DNA of 51,650 nt from Magnetovibrio sp. (GCF_036568125.1 NZ_DATCTF010000018.1:1-51650); one strand, 5' to 3'. Shown: positions 17,753 to 27,222, numbered from the stretch's first letter. Program-made: numbers and translations. Notes: generated by a model not told the origin, from the sequence alone.

Positions 17753-20200
17753 TTAGGCCACGATTTTCAGCGGCGTGAATTCGTGGGCGTCTTTTGATCC
17801 TTTGGCGCGCTCCGCCCAGGGGTCTTCTTGCAGCGCCTCTTGCGATGCCAAGAACCGGGCGTATAGCGCTTTGCGTCCCTCAGCGTTTTCGACGATTTGG
17901 GTTTTGATGTGTTCCAGGCCGACCCGTTCGACCCACGGCGCGGTGCGTTCCAGATAGCGCGCCTCTTCACGGTAGAGCTGCATGTAAGCACCGGCGTATT
18001 CCAGCACTTCCGCTTCGCTTTCCACGGTGCACAGATAATCGGTGACACGCACTTCGATACCGCCGTTGCCGCCAACGTGCAGCTCGAAACCGCTGTCGAC
18101 CGCGACCACGCCGAAATCCTTGATGGTGGCTTCGGCGCAATTGCGTGGGCAGCCGGACACCGCCATCTTGAACTTGTGCGGCGTCCACGAGCCCCAGGTC
18201 ATTTTTTCCAACTGAATGCCCAAGTCGATGGAATCCTGGGTGCCAAAACGACACCACTGTTCGCCCGCGCAGGTCTTCACTGTGCGCAACGACTTGCCGT
18301 AGGCGTGACCCGAAACCATGCCCGCGGCGTTCAGATCGGCCCACACCGCGGGCAGGTCTTTCTTCTGCACCCCGAACAAATCCAAGCGCTGGCCACCGGT
18401 CACTTTGACGGCGGGAATGTTGAACTTGTCGACCACATCGGCAATGGCGCGCAGTTCGTTGGCCGAAGTCATGCCGCCCCACATGCGCGGCACCACAGAG
18501 AACGTGCCGTCTTTTTGAATGTTGGCGTGAACGCGTTCATTGATGAACCGCGACTGGTTGTCATCGCTATATTCCGTCGGCCATGCGCACAGCAGGTAAT
18601 AGTTCAGCGCCGGACGGCAGCTCGAACAGCCATCGGGTGTCGACCATTCCAATTCCTGCATCACTTCGGGGATCGATTTCATCCCCTTGGCGACGATCAG
18701 GCGGCGCACGTCGTCGTGGCTATGGGTGGTGCAGCCGCACATCGGCTTGACGGTTTGCACCTGGTAGCTGTCGCCCAGCGTCACCGCCAACAACTGTTCC
18801 ACCAACCCGGAACAGCCACCGCACGAAGCAGAAGCCTTGGTGTGCGCCTTGACCTCTTCCAAGCTGGTCAGGCCGTTTTCGGTGATCGCGGTGACGATGT
18901 CGCCCTTGCACACGCCGTTGCAGCCACAGATTTCAGCATCGTCTGCTAATGCGGCAACGGCGGCGTTAGGGTCCGCCCAGGCACCTCCCCCCGCGCTCCC
19001 CGCGTAGGCTTGGCCGAACACGATGGTGTCGCGCAAATCGGAAATGTCCGCGCCATCCTTCATCAATTGGAAGTACCACGCGCCATCTTTGGCGTCGCCG
19101 TACAGAACCGCCCCTTCGATCTTGTCGTCGCGAATGACGATGCGTTTGTAGACCCCACGCGCAGCATCGCGGAACACGATGTCTTCCGCGCCGTCACCGC
19201 CGGAAAAGTCGCCCGCCGAGAACACATCGACGCCGGTGACCTTCAACTTGGTCGAGGTGACGGAACCTTGATAGGCAACATCACCGCCGCCGGTCAGGTG
19301 TGCGGCCAAGACCTTGCCCATTTCGTAAAGCGGCGCAACGAGGCCGTAGGTCGCGCCGCAGTGCTCGACGCATTCGCCGACGGCGAAGATGTCAGGGTTT
19401 GAGGTCTGCATCTGGTCGTTGACCATCACCCCGCGCCCGATTTCGAGCCCGGCGTCCTTGGCCAGCGCCACGTTGGGCTTGATACCGACCGCCATGACCA
19501 CCAAATCGGCGTCGATCACGCGGCCATCGTCCAACTGCAAGCCCGTGACTTTGCCATCGCCCAAAATGGCTTTGGTGTTGGCCCCGGTGCATACCGTCAA
19601 TCCGCGCCCTTCCAGTTCGGACGCCAACAGATAACCCGCAGCTTCGTCCAACTGGCGTTCCATCAAAGTGTTCATCAAATGCACAACGGTGACGTCCATG
19701 CCGTTGGCCTTGAGCCCCACTGCGGCTTCCAGACCCAGCAAGCCGCCGCCGATCACCACTGCCCGTCCGCCGGACTTGGCGGCGTCGAGCATGCGGTTGA
19801 CGTCGTCGAGATCGCGGAACGTCACCACGCCGTCGAAGTCCACGCCCGGCACGGGAATGATGAACGGTTCCGAGCCCGTGGCCAGAAGCAACTTATCGTA
19901 AGCCATCGTCTGACCGCGAGACGACGAAACCGTCTTGGCACCCGCATCGATGGCGGTCACCGCATCGCCGGCGAACAGCGTGATGTCGTTTTCGACATAC
20001 CATTCACGTGAGTTGATGATGATATCTTCGAACGACTTTTCGCCGCTGAGCACCGGCGACAGCATGATGCGGTTGTAATTCTCGCGAGGCTCCGCGCCGA
20101 ACACGGTGATGTCGTACATGTCGGCGTCGCGGCTGAGGATTTCCTCCACCGTGCGCATACCGGCCATGCCGTTACCGATGACGATCAGTTTCTGTTTCAT
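17753..20200 (-). CDS. nirB: Nitrite reductase [NAD(P)H] large subunit
   Basis: 815 residues from the ATG at 20200. The GTG 18 bp upstream sits inside the ribosome site GTGAGGAGA. Order of domains: FAD/NAD(P)H-binding reductase part (IVIGNGMAGMRTVEEIL; VIGGGLLGLEAAVGLKANG); two BFD-like [2Fe-2S] regions (EICGCNGVCKGDIVTAI, CGGCSGLVEQLL, and MCGCTTHSHDDVRRLI); C-terminal sulfite/nitrite reductase domain with the siroheme-[4Fe-4S] cysteines in TCAGEQWCRFG and GCPRNCAEA. Reduces nitrite to ammonium with six electrons from NAD(P)H. Length is normal. In operon with globin (43 bp upstream) and nirD. Confidence 0.96.
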   Translation of the reverse strand: MKQKLIVIGNGMAGMRTVEEILSRDADMYDITVFGAEPRENYNRIMLSPVLSGEKSFEDIIINSREWYVENDITLFAGDAVTAIDAGAKTVSSSRGQTMAYDKLLLATGSEPFIIPVPGVDFDGVVTFRDLDDVNRMLDAAKSGGRAVVIGGGLLGLEAAVGLKANGMDVTVVHLMNTLMERQLDEAAGYLLASELEGRGLTVCTGANTKAILGDGKVTGLQLDDGRVIDADLVVMAVGIKPNVALAKDAGLEIGRGVMVNDQMQTSNPDIFAVGECVEHCGATYGLVAPLYEMGKVLAAHLTGGGDVAYQGSVTSTKLKVTGVDVFSAGDFSGGDGAEDIVFRDAARGVYKRIVIRDDKIEGAVLYGDAKDGAWYFQLMKDGADISDLRDTIVFGQAYAGSAGGGAWADPNAAVAALADDAEICGCNGVCKGDIVTAITENGLTSLEEVKAHTKASASCGGCSGLVEQLLAVTLGDSYQVQTVKPMCGCTTHSHDDVRRLIVAKGMKSIPEVMQELEWSTPDGCSSCRPALNYYLLCAWPTEYSDDNQSRFINERVHANIQKDGTFSVVPRMWGGMTSANELRAIADVVDKFNIPAVKVTGGQRLDLFGVQKKDLPAVWADLNAAGMVSGHAYGKSLRTVKTCAGEQWCRFGTQDSIDLGIQLEKMTWGSWTPHKFKMAVSGCPRNCAEATIKDFGVVAVDSGFELHVGGNGGIEVRVTDYLCTVESEAEVLEYAGAYMQLYREEARYLERTAPWVERVGLEHIKTQIVENAEGRKALYARFLASQEALQEDPWAERAKGSKDAHEFTPLKIVA

Positions 20201-20243
20201 GTTTCGTATTCTCCTCACGAGCTCGCGATGACAGCCGGTTTGA

Positions 20244-20663
20244 TCAGGCGGCCTTGACCTCTGCGGCGGCTTCTTTCATGACGGTGGAGACAAGGGTGTA
20301 AACCTCGACCCAGGCATCCTTGACGTCCGGCGTAAATCCGTCGCCCAGGCCTTGTTCCAAGGTCCACAGCAGCGCCGCGCCGACCGTGTCGTAATGACTG
20401 TCCTTCACGCCATAGCCCACATGGCCGCGACCAAGGTTCTGCAGCACGGGCAGCAACGCATCGAGGTTGTTGAGGCTGCCGACCGCGACACCCAATGTGG
20501 ACATCAGCTTTTGACCTTGGGTCGTCATATCGCCCTTGAACAAAGCCTTCAGTGACGGATCGAGCTCGAACAAGCGGCCGTAGAACAGTTCGGCGGCTTG
20601 CGGCGCGATGGGTGCGACTTTGGCGAAAGAAGATTGAACCAGTTGCTTTTGTTCGGGTGTCAT
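20244..20663 (-). CDS. Single-domain globin (Vgb/flavohaemoglobin-like)
   Basis: 139 residues with CGGAGACC before the ATG. Globin fold without the FAD/NAD reductase module of flavohaemoglobins. Proximal His81 is in NLGRGHVGYGV, a B10-like Tyr28 in FYGRLFELDPSLKALF, and a distal Gln at 49 or 51. Lies inside the nitrate assimilation operon between the transporter ATPase and nirB. Single-domain globins in such loci (for example Bjgb of Bradyrhizobium) are linked to removal of nitric oxide produced during nitrite handling, and the same role is inferred here. A reductase partner is not encoded nearby. Confidence 0.9.
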   Translation of the reverse strand: MTPEQKQLVQSSFAKVAPIAPQAAELFYGRLFELDPSLKALFKGDMTTQGQKLMSTLGVAVGSLNNLDALLPVLQNLGRGHVGYGVKDSHYDTVGAALLWTLEQGLGDGFTPDVKDAWVEVYTLVSTVMKEAAAEVKAA

Positions 20664-20692
20664 GTTCGGTCTCCGTTTTTATCTTCGAGGGT

Positions 20693-22417
20693 TTAGGCGA
20701 CGGCTTTCGTTTCCGTCTCGCTGTCTTCGGATTTCAGTTCCGATTTACCTTTGTGGCCGTGCTCGTACTCTTCCAAGAAACCGAGCAGTTGCTCACGCAG
20801 TTCGTAATACTTGGGGTGTTCCAGCAGCGCTTTGCGGGTGCGTGGACGTGGCAGGTCGACATCCATGATCTTGCCGATGCGCGCATGCGGGCCGTTGGTC
20901 ATCATCACCACCCGGTCCGCCAGCAAGATGGCTTCATCCACGTCGTGGGTGACGCACACCGTGGTGACCTTGGTGCGATCCCAGACTTCCATCAAAACTT
21001 CTTGCAGTTCCCAACGCGTCAGGCTGTCGAGCATGCCGAACGGTTCGTCCAGCAGCAGCAGTTTCGGCGACAGCGCAAAGGCGCGCGCGATGCCGACGCG
21101 TTGCTTCATGCCGTTGGACATGTCGGCGGTGGGTTTGTGCATGGCGTCTTTGAGACCGACACGCGACAAATAATATTCAACGATGTCGCTGCGCTCGCCG
21201 GGGGTGGCGTGGGGGAACACGCGTTCCACGCCCAGCATCACGTTTTCCTTAGCCGTCAGCCAGGTGTAGAGATTGGGGGCCTGAAACACCACCGCGCGTT
21301 CGGGATTGGCGCCGGTGACTTCGTGACCGTCCAGAACGATACCGCCGTCGGAGATGGAATTCAGTCCCGCCGCCATCGACAGCACCGTCGACTTGCCGCA
21401 ACCGGAATGGCCGATCAGGGAAATGAACTCGCCCTTCTTCAAGATGGTCTCGAAACCGTCCACCACCGTCAGCGGCCCTTTGGGCGTCGGATAAACTTTC
21501 TTGAGATTGAAGAATTCGAGATAGCGGTCTTCGTGGTGGCTCTTCATCGCCTCGCGAAACGCTTTCGGCGGGCGTTTCGCATCCGGGAACACCGGGGTGA
21601 CGTTGGGCAGTTCGCCTTCGTCGCCGCTGGCCGCTTGGGCGGCCGCGCCGACGTCCATCAGGTACTTGGTGATGTCCGCGCGTAATTTCTTGAACGTCGC
21701 GTCGGAATTCATCGCCGTGCGTTCGCGCGGACGCGCCAGATCGACCTTGAAGGCCGGCCCCAAGGTGGCGTCCGGCCCCGGATTGAGGGGAATGATGCGA
21801 TCGGCCAACAACAGCGCTTCATCGACGTCGTTGGTGATGAGGATCACGGTCTTTTTGTCTTGCGACCAAATCTGTTCGATCTCGTCTTGCAGCTTGGCGC
21901 GGGTCAGCGCATCCAGCGCCGACAGCGGTTCGTCGAGCAGCAAGATGTCGGGGTTCATCGCCAGGGCGCGCGCCACCGAAACGCGTTGGCGCATGCCGCC
22001 CGAAAGTTCCGCCGGGCGGCGGTCGACGGCATGACTAAGGCCGACCATGTCGATGTAATGCTGCGCCTTGGCTGCGCGTTCTGACTTACTCAGATCGGTG
22101 AAGACGCTTTCCACCGCCAGCTTGATGTTGTCCAACACCGTCAGCCACGGAAACAGCGAATAGCTTTGAAACACCAAACCGCGATCGGGTCCGGGTCCGG
22201 TGATCGGTTGGCCCTTCAACAGAACCTTGCCTTGGTCGGCCTTTTCCAGGCCCGCGATCAAATTGATCAGCGTGGTTTTGCCCGAGCCGGAAAAACCGAC
22301 AATGGCGACGAATTCGCCTTCTTCAATGGCGAGGTCGATGCCCCCGAGCACGGCGGTTTTGTCTTTACCCTGACCGAAGCTTTTGGTGACGTTTTTGAGT
22401 TCCAGGACCGGTGCCAT
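20693..22417 (-). CDS. Nitrate ABC transporter ATPase, two ATPase domains fused
   Basis: 574 residues with AAGGAAAACG before the ATG. Two complete ABC domains in tandem. Domain 1 has [17 protein letters not shown], signature [16 protein letters not shown] and Walker [13 protein letters not shown]; domain 2 has [17 protein letters not shown], signature [16 protein letters not shown] and [12 protein letters not shown]. This replaces the separate NrtC and NrtD of cyanobacteria, and there is no NrtA-like C-terminal regulatory domain. Hydrolyses ATP to drive nitrate (and possibly nitrite) import with NrtB and NrtA. Gap to nrtB is 24 bp. Confidence 0.92.
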   Translation of the reverse strand: MAPVLELKNVTKSFGQGKDKTAVLGGIDLAIEEGEFVAIVGFSGSGKTTLINLIAGLEKADQGKVLLKGQPITGPGPDRGLVFQSYSLFPWLTVLDNIKLAVESVFTDLSKSERAAKAQHYIDMVGLSHAVDRRPAELSGGMRQRVSVARALAMNPDILLLDEPLSALDALTRAKLQDEIEQIWSQDKKTVILITNDVDEALLLADRIIPLNPGPDATLGPAFKVDLARPRERTAMNSDATFKKLRADITKYLMDVGAAAQAASGDEGELPNVTPVFPDAKRPPKAFREAMKSHHEDRYLEFFNLKKVYPTPKGPLTVVDGFETILKKGEFISLIGHSGCGKSTVLSMAAGLNSISDGGIVLDGHEVTGANPERAVVFQAPNLYTWLTAKENVMLGVERVFPHATPGERSDIVEYYLSRVGLKDAMHKPTADMSNGMKQRVGIARAFALSPKLLLLDEPFGMLDSLTRWELQEVLMEVWDRTKVTTVCVTHDVDEAILLADRVVMMTNGPHARIGKIMDVDLPRPRTRKALLEHPKYYELREQLLGFLEEYEHGHKGKSELKSEDSETETKAVA

Positions 22418-22441
22418 GATCGTTTTCCTTTCCGTTCCCGC

Positions 22442-23545
22442 TCAGCGCACTTCGCCGTGGGTGAACATCGCCTGCATTGCGGACATGATGCGGTCCAATG
22501 CGAAACCGATGATGCCGATGGTGAACACTGCGACCATGATCTTAGCCAACGACTGAGACGATCCGTTTTGAAACTCGTCCCACACGAATTTACCGAGGCC
22601 GGGGTTCTGCGCCAGCATTTCTGCGGCGATCAAAACCATCCAACCCACGCCCAGAGACAGACGCAAACCGGTGAAGATGTAGGGAAGCGAACTCGGCAAC
22701 ACCAACTTGGTCAGCGTGGTGTCCCATTTCAAGCGCAACACGCGGCCCACGTTCATCAAATCCTTGTCGATGGACGCCACGCCGACGGCGGTGTTGATCA
22801 GCGTCGGCCACAACGAGCACAGCGTCACCGTGATAGCCGACGTGACGAAGGCTTTGTCGAACATCGGGTTGTCGCTGACGTAAACCGCGCTCACCACCAT
22901 GGTCACCAGCGGCAACCATGCCAACGGCGAGACCGGCTTGAACACCTGGATCAGCGGATTGAGCGCGGCGTTGACCGTTGGCGACAAACCACAGAACACA
23001 CCCAGCGGCACCGCGATCAAGGAACCGATCATAAAGCCCATGAACACGGTTTTCAGGCTGGTAAAGATTTGGTCGATGTAGGTCGGCTTACCGGTGTATT
23101 GACGCACCTTGATTTCGGCGCTCGGGTTTTTGTCCAATTTGGCGGCGTTGCGCTTGTCTTGACGATCATAAAACGCGGCTTCTTTTTCCCGCTCGCGCAC
23201 GTGATCGGCGTAAAGATTGACGGTCTGTTCCCAAACCTGAACCGGGCCGGGAATAGCCCCCAGCGACGTTTTGACCATCGGCGCGGTCTGCGCCCACATG
23301 GCCAAGAACAGCATGATCGCCGTGACAGGAACCCCCAGCAAGCGCCACAACTCTTTACCTTGGGTCTTGGCGTCTTCGCCGGCAGCCATTTTCAAAATCG
23401 GCGTGACCCAGCCCAATCCGGCGACGTTCAGATATTTCGACGCCTTGTTGATGCGCGTGTGCAGTCGTTCCAGTCGCTTCGCTTTTGCAGCAGCTTTGAG
23501 AGCCTCTTCGGCGTTGGCATCGTTCGCGGTCGTTGCGGTGTTCAT
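22442..23545 (-). CDS. nrtB: Nitrate ABC transporter permease
   Basis: 367 residues with GAGGAACAG upstream of the ATG. BPD_transp_1 type permease, longer than usual by an N-terminal cytoplasmic stretch of about 70 residues before the first membrane helix (WRLLGVPVTAIMLFLAMWAQ). A periplasmic insert follows (YADHVREREKEAAFYDRQ), then about five further helices. The EAA-like coupling motif lies in LPSSLPYIFTGLRLSLGVGW. Forms the membrane channel for nitrate together with the fused ATPase. Second gene of the nrtA operon. Confidence 0.92.
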   Translation of the reverse strand: MNTATTANDANAEEALKAAAKAKRLERLHTRINKASKYLNVAGLGWVTPILKMAAGEDAKTQGKELWRLLGVPVTAIMLFLAMWAQTAPMVKTSLGAIPGPVQVWEQTVNLYADHVREREKEAAFYDRQDKRNAAKLDKNPSAEIKVRQYTGKPTYIDQIFTSLKTVFMGFMIGSLIAVPLGVFCGLSPTVNAALNPLIQVFKPVSPLAWLPLVTMVVSAVYVSDNPMFDKAFVTSAITVTLCSLWPTLINTAVGVASIDKDLMNVGRVLRLKWDTTLTKLVLPSSLPYIFTGLRLSLGVGWMVLIAAEMLAQNPGLGKFVWDEFQNGSSQSLAKIMVAVFTIGIIGFALDRIMSAMQAMFTHGEVR

Positions 23546-23613
23546 GTCACTGTTCCTCGATTATGCGTGCTTGGCGGTGGGGAGGAGATGCAGGCCCCTC
23601 CCCACCTATGTCC

Positions 23614-25050
23614 TTACTTGGAAGCCAGCACTTCGTTGCCGACTACCACCTCGGCGCCTTTCAGGCCGATCGGGAATTGGCTCAGGTATGCGTTGGGTTT
23701 GGTGCCGTCGTACATCAGGTTGTCGATGAAGTGCGTCTGCGGCGCGCGGTAGCCGTCACTGTCCCAAGGGAAGTCTTCCTTTTTGACCTTGCCTTCATCG
23801 ACCAACATCTTCGCCGCTTGCAGATAGATGTCCGGGCGGTAAACCTTGGCCGCGGTTTCTTTGTACCATTCGTCGGATTTCTGTTCGGTGATCTGACCCC
23901 AGCGGCGCATTTGGCTCAGATACCAAATGGCGTCGGAATAGTACGGATAGGTCGCATAGTGGCGGAAGAACACGTTGAAGTCGGGCACATCGCGTTTGTC
24001 GCCTTTTTCATACTCGAAAGTGCCGGTCATGGAATTCGCAATCACGTTCGCATCCGCGCCGACATACTGCGAACGGGCGAGAATTTCGACCGCAGCTTGA
24101 CGATTGGCGTTGTCATTTTCATCCAACCACTGCGCGGCGCGGATCAAAGCCTTGACCACCGCGAGATGGGTCTTGGGGTTCTTTTCAGCCCATTCGTTGC
24201 TGACACCGAAGACCTTTTCGGGGTTGTTCTTCCAAATTTCGTAATCGGTCACGACAGGAACGCCGATGCCCTTGAACACCGCCTGTTGGTTCCATGGCTC
24301 GCCGACGCAATAGCCATAGATGGTGCCCGCTTCCATGGTTGCCGGCATCTGCGGCGGCGGGGTCACGGACAGCAACGCGTCCGCACCGATTTGGCCGGTG
24401 GTGTCGGTCTTGGAATAATATCCCGGATGAATGCCGCCGGCCGCCAGCCAGTAGCGCAGTTCGTAGTTGTGGGTCGACACCGGGAACACCATGCCCATCT
24501 TGAAAGGCTTGCCTTCGGTGCGGAATTGATCGACCACGGGCTTGAGCGCATCGGCCTTGATCGGGTGCTGGGGCTTGCCGTCCGCGCCTTTGGGCACGTG
24601 CGGTTTCATTTGATCCCAGATGTCGTTGGACACGGTGATGGCGTTGCCGTTCAAATCCATCGAAAACGCCGTGATGATATGCGCCTGGGTGCCGAAGCCG
24701 ATGGTCGCGCCCAACGGCTGTCCGGCCAGCATGTGCGCGCCGTCCAACTCTCCGGTGATCACGCGATCGAGCAACACCTTCCAGTTGGCTTGCGGTTCCA
24801 GCGTCACGTAAAGACCTTCGTCTTCGAAGAAACCCTGCTCATACGCAACCGCCAGCGGCGCCATGTCGGTGAGTTTGATGAAGCCGAACTTCAGCTCTTC
24901 TTTCTCAACCTCCAACGGCTCGGCGTGCAACGGAAAGGCAAACAAGCCCAACCCCAAGGCCAACGTGCCCAGGCCCAGGGCCGCTTGACGAACTATGGAC
25001 TTCTGCGACACATCTTCGAAGGAATGCTTGGGCATTCGAGGTTTGCTCAT
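23614..25050 (-). CDS. nrtA: Nitrate ABC transporter substrate-binding protein
   Basis: 478 residues from the ATG at 25050 with AAGGAG upstream; an ATG at 25092 is in frame but lies in the leader. N-terminal export signal with hydrophobic core [16 protein letters not shown] and a likely cleavage after LHA. There is no lipobox Cys, so it appears to be a free periplasmic protein. CmpA/NrtA family: [35 protein letters not shown] and [17 protein letters not shown] are ligand-site regions. First structural gene of the assimilation operon, downstream of a sigma54 promoter and a NasT-type leader. Confidence 0.93.
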   Translation of the reverse strand: MSKPRMPKHSFEDVSQKSIVRQAALGLGTLALGLGLFAFPLHAEPLEVEKEELKFGFIKLTDMAPLAVAYEQGFFEDEGLYVTLEPQANWKVLLDRVITGELDGAHMLAGQPLGATIGFGTQAHIITAFSMDLNGNAITVSNDIWDQMKPHVPKGADGKPQHPIKADALKPVVDQFRTEGKPFKMGMVFPVSTHNYELRYWLAAGGIHPGYYSKTDTTGQIGADALLSVTPPPQMPATMEAGTIYGYCVGEPWNQQAVFKGIGVPVVTDYEIWKNNPEKVFGVSNEWAEKNPKTHLAVVKALIRAAQWLDENDNANRQAAVEILARSQYVGADANVIANSMTGTFEYEKGDKRDVPDFNVFFRHYATYPYYSDAIWYLSQMRRWGQITEQKSDEWYKETAAKVYRPDIYLQAAKMLVDEGKVKKEDFPWDSDGYRAPQTHFIDNLMYDGTKPNAYLSQFPIGLKGAEVVVGNEVLASK

Positions 25051-25090
25051 TTGGACTTCTCCTTCTCGCCACATGTGGCTTGCGTAAAAC

Positions 25091-25154
25091 AATAAAAAAA
25101 CGCCGCAAAGATTCCGGAACCGTTCGGTCCTGGGATCTGCGACGTTGCAGCGTT
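25091..25154 (-). terminator. Intrinsic terminator in the nrtA leader
   Basis: On the minus strand AACGCTGCAA (25145-25154) pairs with TTGCGGCGTT (25099-25108, one G-U). A second stem inside it runs from AGATCCCAGG to CCGGAATCT, and a run of T (25094-25100) follows. It ends about 40 nt before the nrtA ATG, so it would stop transcription before the operon unless prevented. Confidence 0.8.
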
Positions 25155-25203
25155 CACCCGGCGTTGGGTGGAATGTAAATTGGGTCCCGACATCAGCGCC
25201 GGG
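25155..25203 (-). promoter_or_regulatory. ANTAR-type two-hairpin antiterminator element (NasT target)
   Basis: Hairpin P2, 25155-25170: stem CACCC/GGGTG with hexaloop AACGCC, having A at loop position 1 and G at position 4, the hallmark of RNA targets of ANTAR proteins. Hairpin P1, 25186-25203: stem CCCGGC/GTCGGG with hexaloop GCTGAT (G at 4, but G rather than A at 1). The linker is 15 nt. P2 directly abuts the 5' arm of the terminator at 25154, and its loop AACGCC is complementary to the terminator 3' arm GGCGTT. Fits control by NasT, encoded at 26507-27091. Confidence 0.72.
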
Positions 25204-25218
25204 GTACGAAACAGTTAC

Positions 25219-25235
25219 TACAAGATGCGTGCCAA
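25219..25235 (-). promoter_or_regulatory. Sigma54 promoter of the nrtA operon
   Basis: Minus-strand TTGGCACGCATCTTGTA matches the -24/-12 consensus (TGGCAC-N5-TTGCA) except T for C in the -12 element. The expected start, about 12 nt downstream (near 25208), places hairpin P1 right at the 5' end of the RNA. Confidence 0.75.
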
Positions 25236-25319
25236 TTAACGGCTGGCATTTTAACCATTTGATATATCGATAAATCTTGGATTTTGTGGCTCCGAGACAG
25301 ACCTACGGCGCACCACCAT

Positions 25320-25336
25320 TGCCCATAATTTGTGCA
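25320..25336. promoter_or_regulatory. NtrC-like dyad upstream of nrtA
   Basis: Minus strand TGCAC-AAATTAT-GGGCA, a 17-bp dyad with one mismatch to TGCAC-N7-GTGCA. It lies about 85-115 bp upstream of the sigma54 promoter, the normal place for an NtrC enhancer site. Confidence 0.5.
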
Positions 25337-25373
25337 TATTATGCTTATTTAATGAACACTGTACATTTTTTGG

Positions 25374-26495
25374 TCATGACTTGACCTTCAAAGCGGCGAT
25401 ATAGCCTGGCACGTTCGTGGCATCGAAGGGCACTCCGTCCAAAAACACGGTGTCGCGTTCGGATTGTTCGCCCGCTGCGATGCCCAATGCTTCGGCCAGC
25501 AGGTCCGGGCGGTAGGTGCGGCATACCGCTTGCTCCGCATCGCGCGACAACGGCGTCTGACCCCAGCGCACCATTTGCGCATAGAGCCACAGTGCATGTT
25601 CGCAGTCCGCGCGCGCCGCGCCGTTGTCGTGAAAACTCAGGTCGCCGTTCAACGCCGTCAGCACCACGCTTTGCGGCACATCCAGATATTCCGGCCGCGC
25701 CAAAAGCGTCGCCAGTTCAAGACGATGAGTGGGGTCGTCCGCCCATTGCCCTGCTTGATCCAGCGCTTGGAGCAACGCCGTAAGGGGCTCGGAGTTCTGC
25801 TCCGCCCAGTTTTGCTGAAGGCCCAAAACCTTCTCCGGGCCGAACGGCCAGAAGGCTGCCGTGTGGGTTAGGATCACGCCGACGCCTTGCTCTGCGGCCA
25901 GGGTGTTCCAGGGCTCGCCGACGCAAAAGCCATCCACTTGACCCGCCTCCAGGCTTTTGACCATGTACGGCGGGGGGATAACAACCAATCGCACGTCGCG
26001 TTCGGGGTCGATGCCCGCAGCCGCCATCCAATAGCGCAGTTGGTAATTGTGGCACGAAAACGGAAACACTTGGCCGAACGACAAGGGCTCTCGGTTTTCA
26101 CCGCGCCGCCGATCGACCACTTGGCGTAATGCTTTGGCCGCGCTCAGGGGCTCGCTCAGATCCAGACCGGTGGCGTTCAGTTCATCAAATAGGCCGTGGC
26201 TCACCGTGATGGCGTTGCCGCCTACGCTCAAGGCCATGGGGGCGATGGTTGCAACTTTGATATGGCCGACGCCCAGGCTCGCGGCGATGGGCATGCCCGC
26301 CAGCATATGCGCCACATCGAATTGGCCGACATTGACACGATCACGAATATTGGCCCACGACACCTCTTTGAACAACTGCAGGTCAAGGCCGTGTTGTGCC
26401 GCAAAGCCCTGTTCGCGTGCAACAACCAACACAGCGCAATCGACCAGGGGAATGAACCCAGCGCGTACCGGAACAAGATTTTGCGTGGTGCTCAT
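25374..26495 (-). CDS. nasS: Nitrate/nitrite sensor NasS
   Basis: 373 residues from the ATG at 26495, 11 bp after nasT. CmpA/NrtA-type binding fold without any export signal, so cytoplasmic: VRAGFIPLVDCAVLVVAREQ, HMLAGMPIAASLGVGH, SCHNYQLRYWMAAAGIDPE, DGFCVGEPWNTLAAEQGVGV. In Azotobacter and Paracoccus-type systems NasS holds NasT inactive and releases it when nitrate or nitrite binds. The neighbouring nasT and the antiterminator leader on nrtA support that role. It is about 100 residues shorter than NrtA. Confidence 0.9.
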   Translation of the reverse strand: MSTTQNLVPVRAGFIPLVDCAVLVVAREQGFAAQHGLDLQLFKEVSWANIRDRVNVGQFDVAHMLAGMPIAASLGVGHIKVATIAPMALSVGGNAITVSHGLFDELNATGLDLSEPLSAAKALRQVVDRRRGENREPLSFGQVFPFSCHNYQLRYWMAAAGIDPERDVRLVVIPPPYMVKSLEAGQVDGFCVGEPWNTLAAEQGVGVILTHTAAFWPFGPEKVLGLQQNWAEQNSEPLTALLQALDQAGQWADDPTHRLELATLLARPEYLDVPQSVVLTALNGDLSFHDNGAARADCEHALWLYAQMVRWGQTPLSRDAEQAVCRTYRPDLLAEALGIAAGEQSERDTVFLDGVPFDATNVPGYIAALKVKS

Positions 26496-26506
26496 GGTTT
26501 CGGCCC

Positions 26507-27091
26507 TCAACTCAATAAATCGGCGGCGGTCACCACGCTGGCGGCGATCTCTGCGATTTTTTTCTTCTGGTTCATGGCGTTGCGGCGCAATAGCGCATAG
26601 GCCTCATCCTCACCTATGCTTTTTTGGCGCATCAAGATGCCCTTGGCGCGGTCGATGATCTTGCGCTCTTCCAATTGGGTTTTCGTGTCGTCGAGTTCGC
26701 GCTGCAATCTGGAAAACGCATTGAAGCGGCTGATGGTCATATCCAATATCGGCTTGATGCGGTCCTTGCGCAGCCCATCGACGATGTAGGCACTAACGCC
26801 CGCGTCGACCGAGGCGGTGATCATGGCGCTATCGGATTGATCGACGAACATGGCGATGGGCCGTTTGACCTCGCGGCTGACCTGAAACATTTGCTCCAAC
26901 ACGTCGCGGTTGGGGTTTTCAAGATCGATCAGCACTACGTCCGGATCCAACGCCGATATACGCGCATACAAGTTTGAGGTGTCGGCGATCCACTCCACGC
27001 ACAGATGGCCGCCGTCGCTCAATCCCTCTTTCAAGATCGCCGCGCGCACCGGATCTTCATCGATCACCAATATCTTGAGATCGCCCGTCAT
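26507..27091 (-). CDS. nasT: ANTAR-domain antiterminator NasT
   Basis: 194 residues. N-terminal receiver-like domain (KILVIDEDPVRAAILKEGL; D56 in VVLIDLENPN at the phosphorylation position), a coiled-coil linker about 115-135, then an ANTAR RNA-binding domain (DRAKGILMRQKSIGEDEAYA, LLRRNAMNQKKKIAEIAASV). Binds paired hexaloop hairpins in leader RNA and prevents termination. The target is proposed to be 25155-25203. Transcribed from its own sigma54 promoter and forms an operon with nasS. Confidence 0.93.
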   Translation of the reverse strand: MTGDLKILVIDEDPVRAAILKEGLSDGGHLCVEWIADTSNLYARISALDPDVVLIDLENPNRDVLEQMFQVSREVKRPIAMFVDQSDSAMITASVDAGVSAYIVDGLRKDRIKPILDMTISRFNAFSRLQRELDDTKTQLEERKIIDRAKGILMRQKSIGEDEAYALLRRNAMNQKKKIAEIAASVVTAADLLS

Positions 27092-27143
27092 TCACCCAAA
27101 CTTCTCATTCGCCCCGACTTCGCATCAACGTCGCGAGGTAAAC

Positions 27144-27159
27144 TGCAAGATGAGTGCCA
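27144..27159 (-). promoter_or_regulatory. Sigma54 promoter of nasTS
   Basis: Minus-strand TGGCAC-TCATC-TTGCA is a perfect match to the sigma54 -24/-12 consensus, about 55 bp before the nasT start. Confidence 0.85.
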
Positions 27160-27222
27160 CTTGCGTTATCTGTGGATTTCCGCGATACCGGCCCGAATTG
27201 ACGGTCTCACCATCACAATTTC

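Noticed and set aside
22166-25095. Two long plus-strand frames opposite nrtB and nrtA
   Set aside because: Shadows of confident minus-strand genes, no family features.
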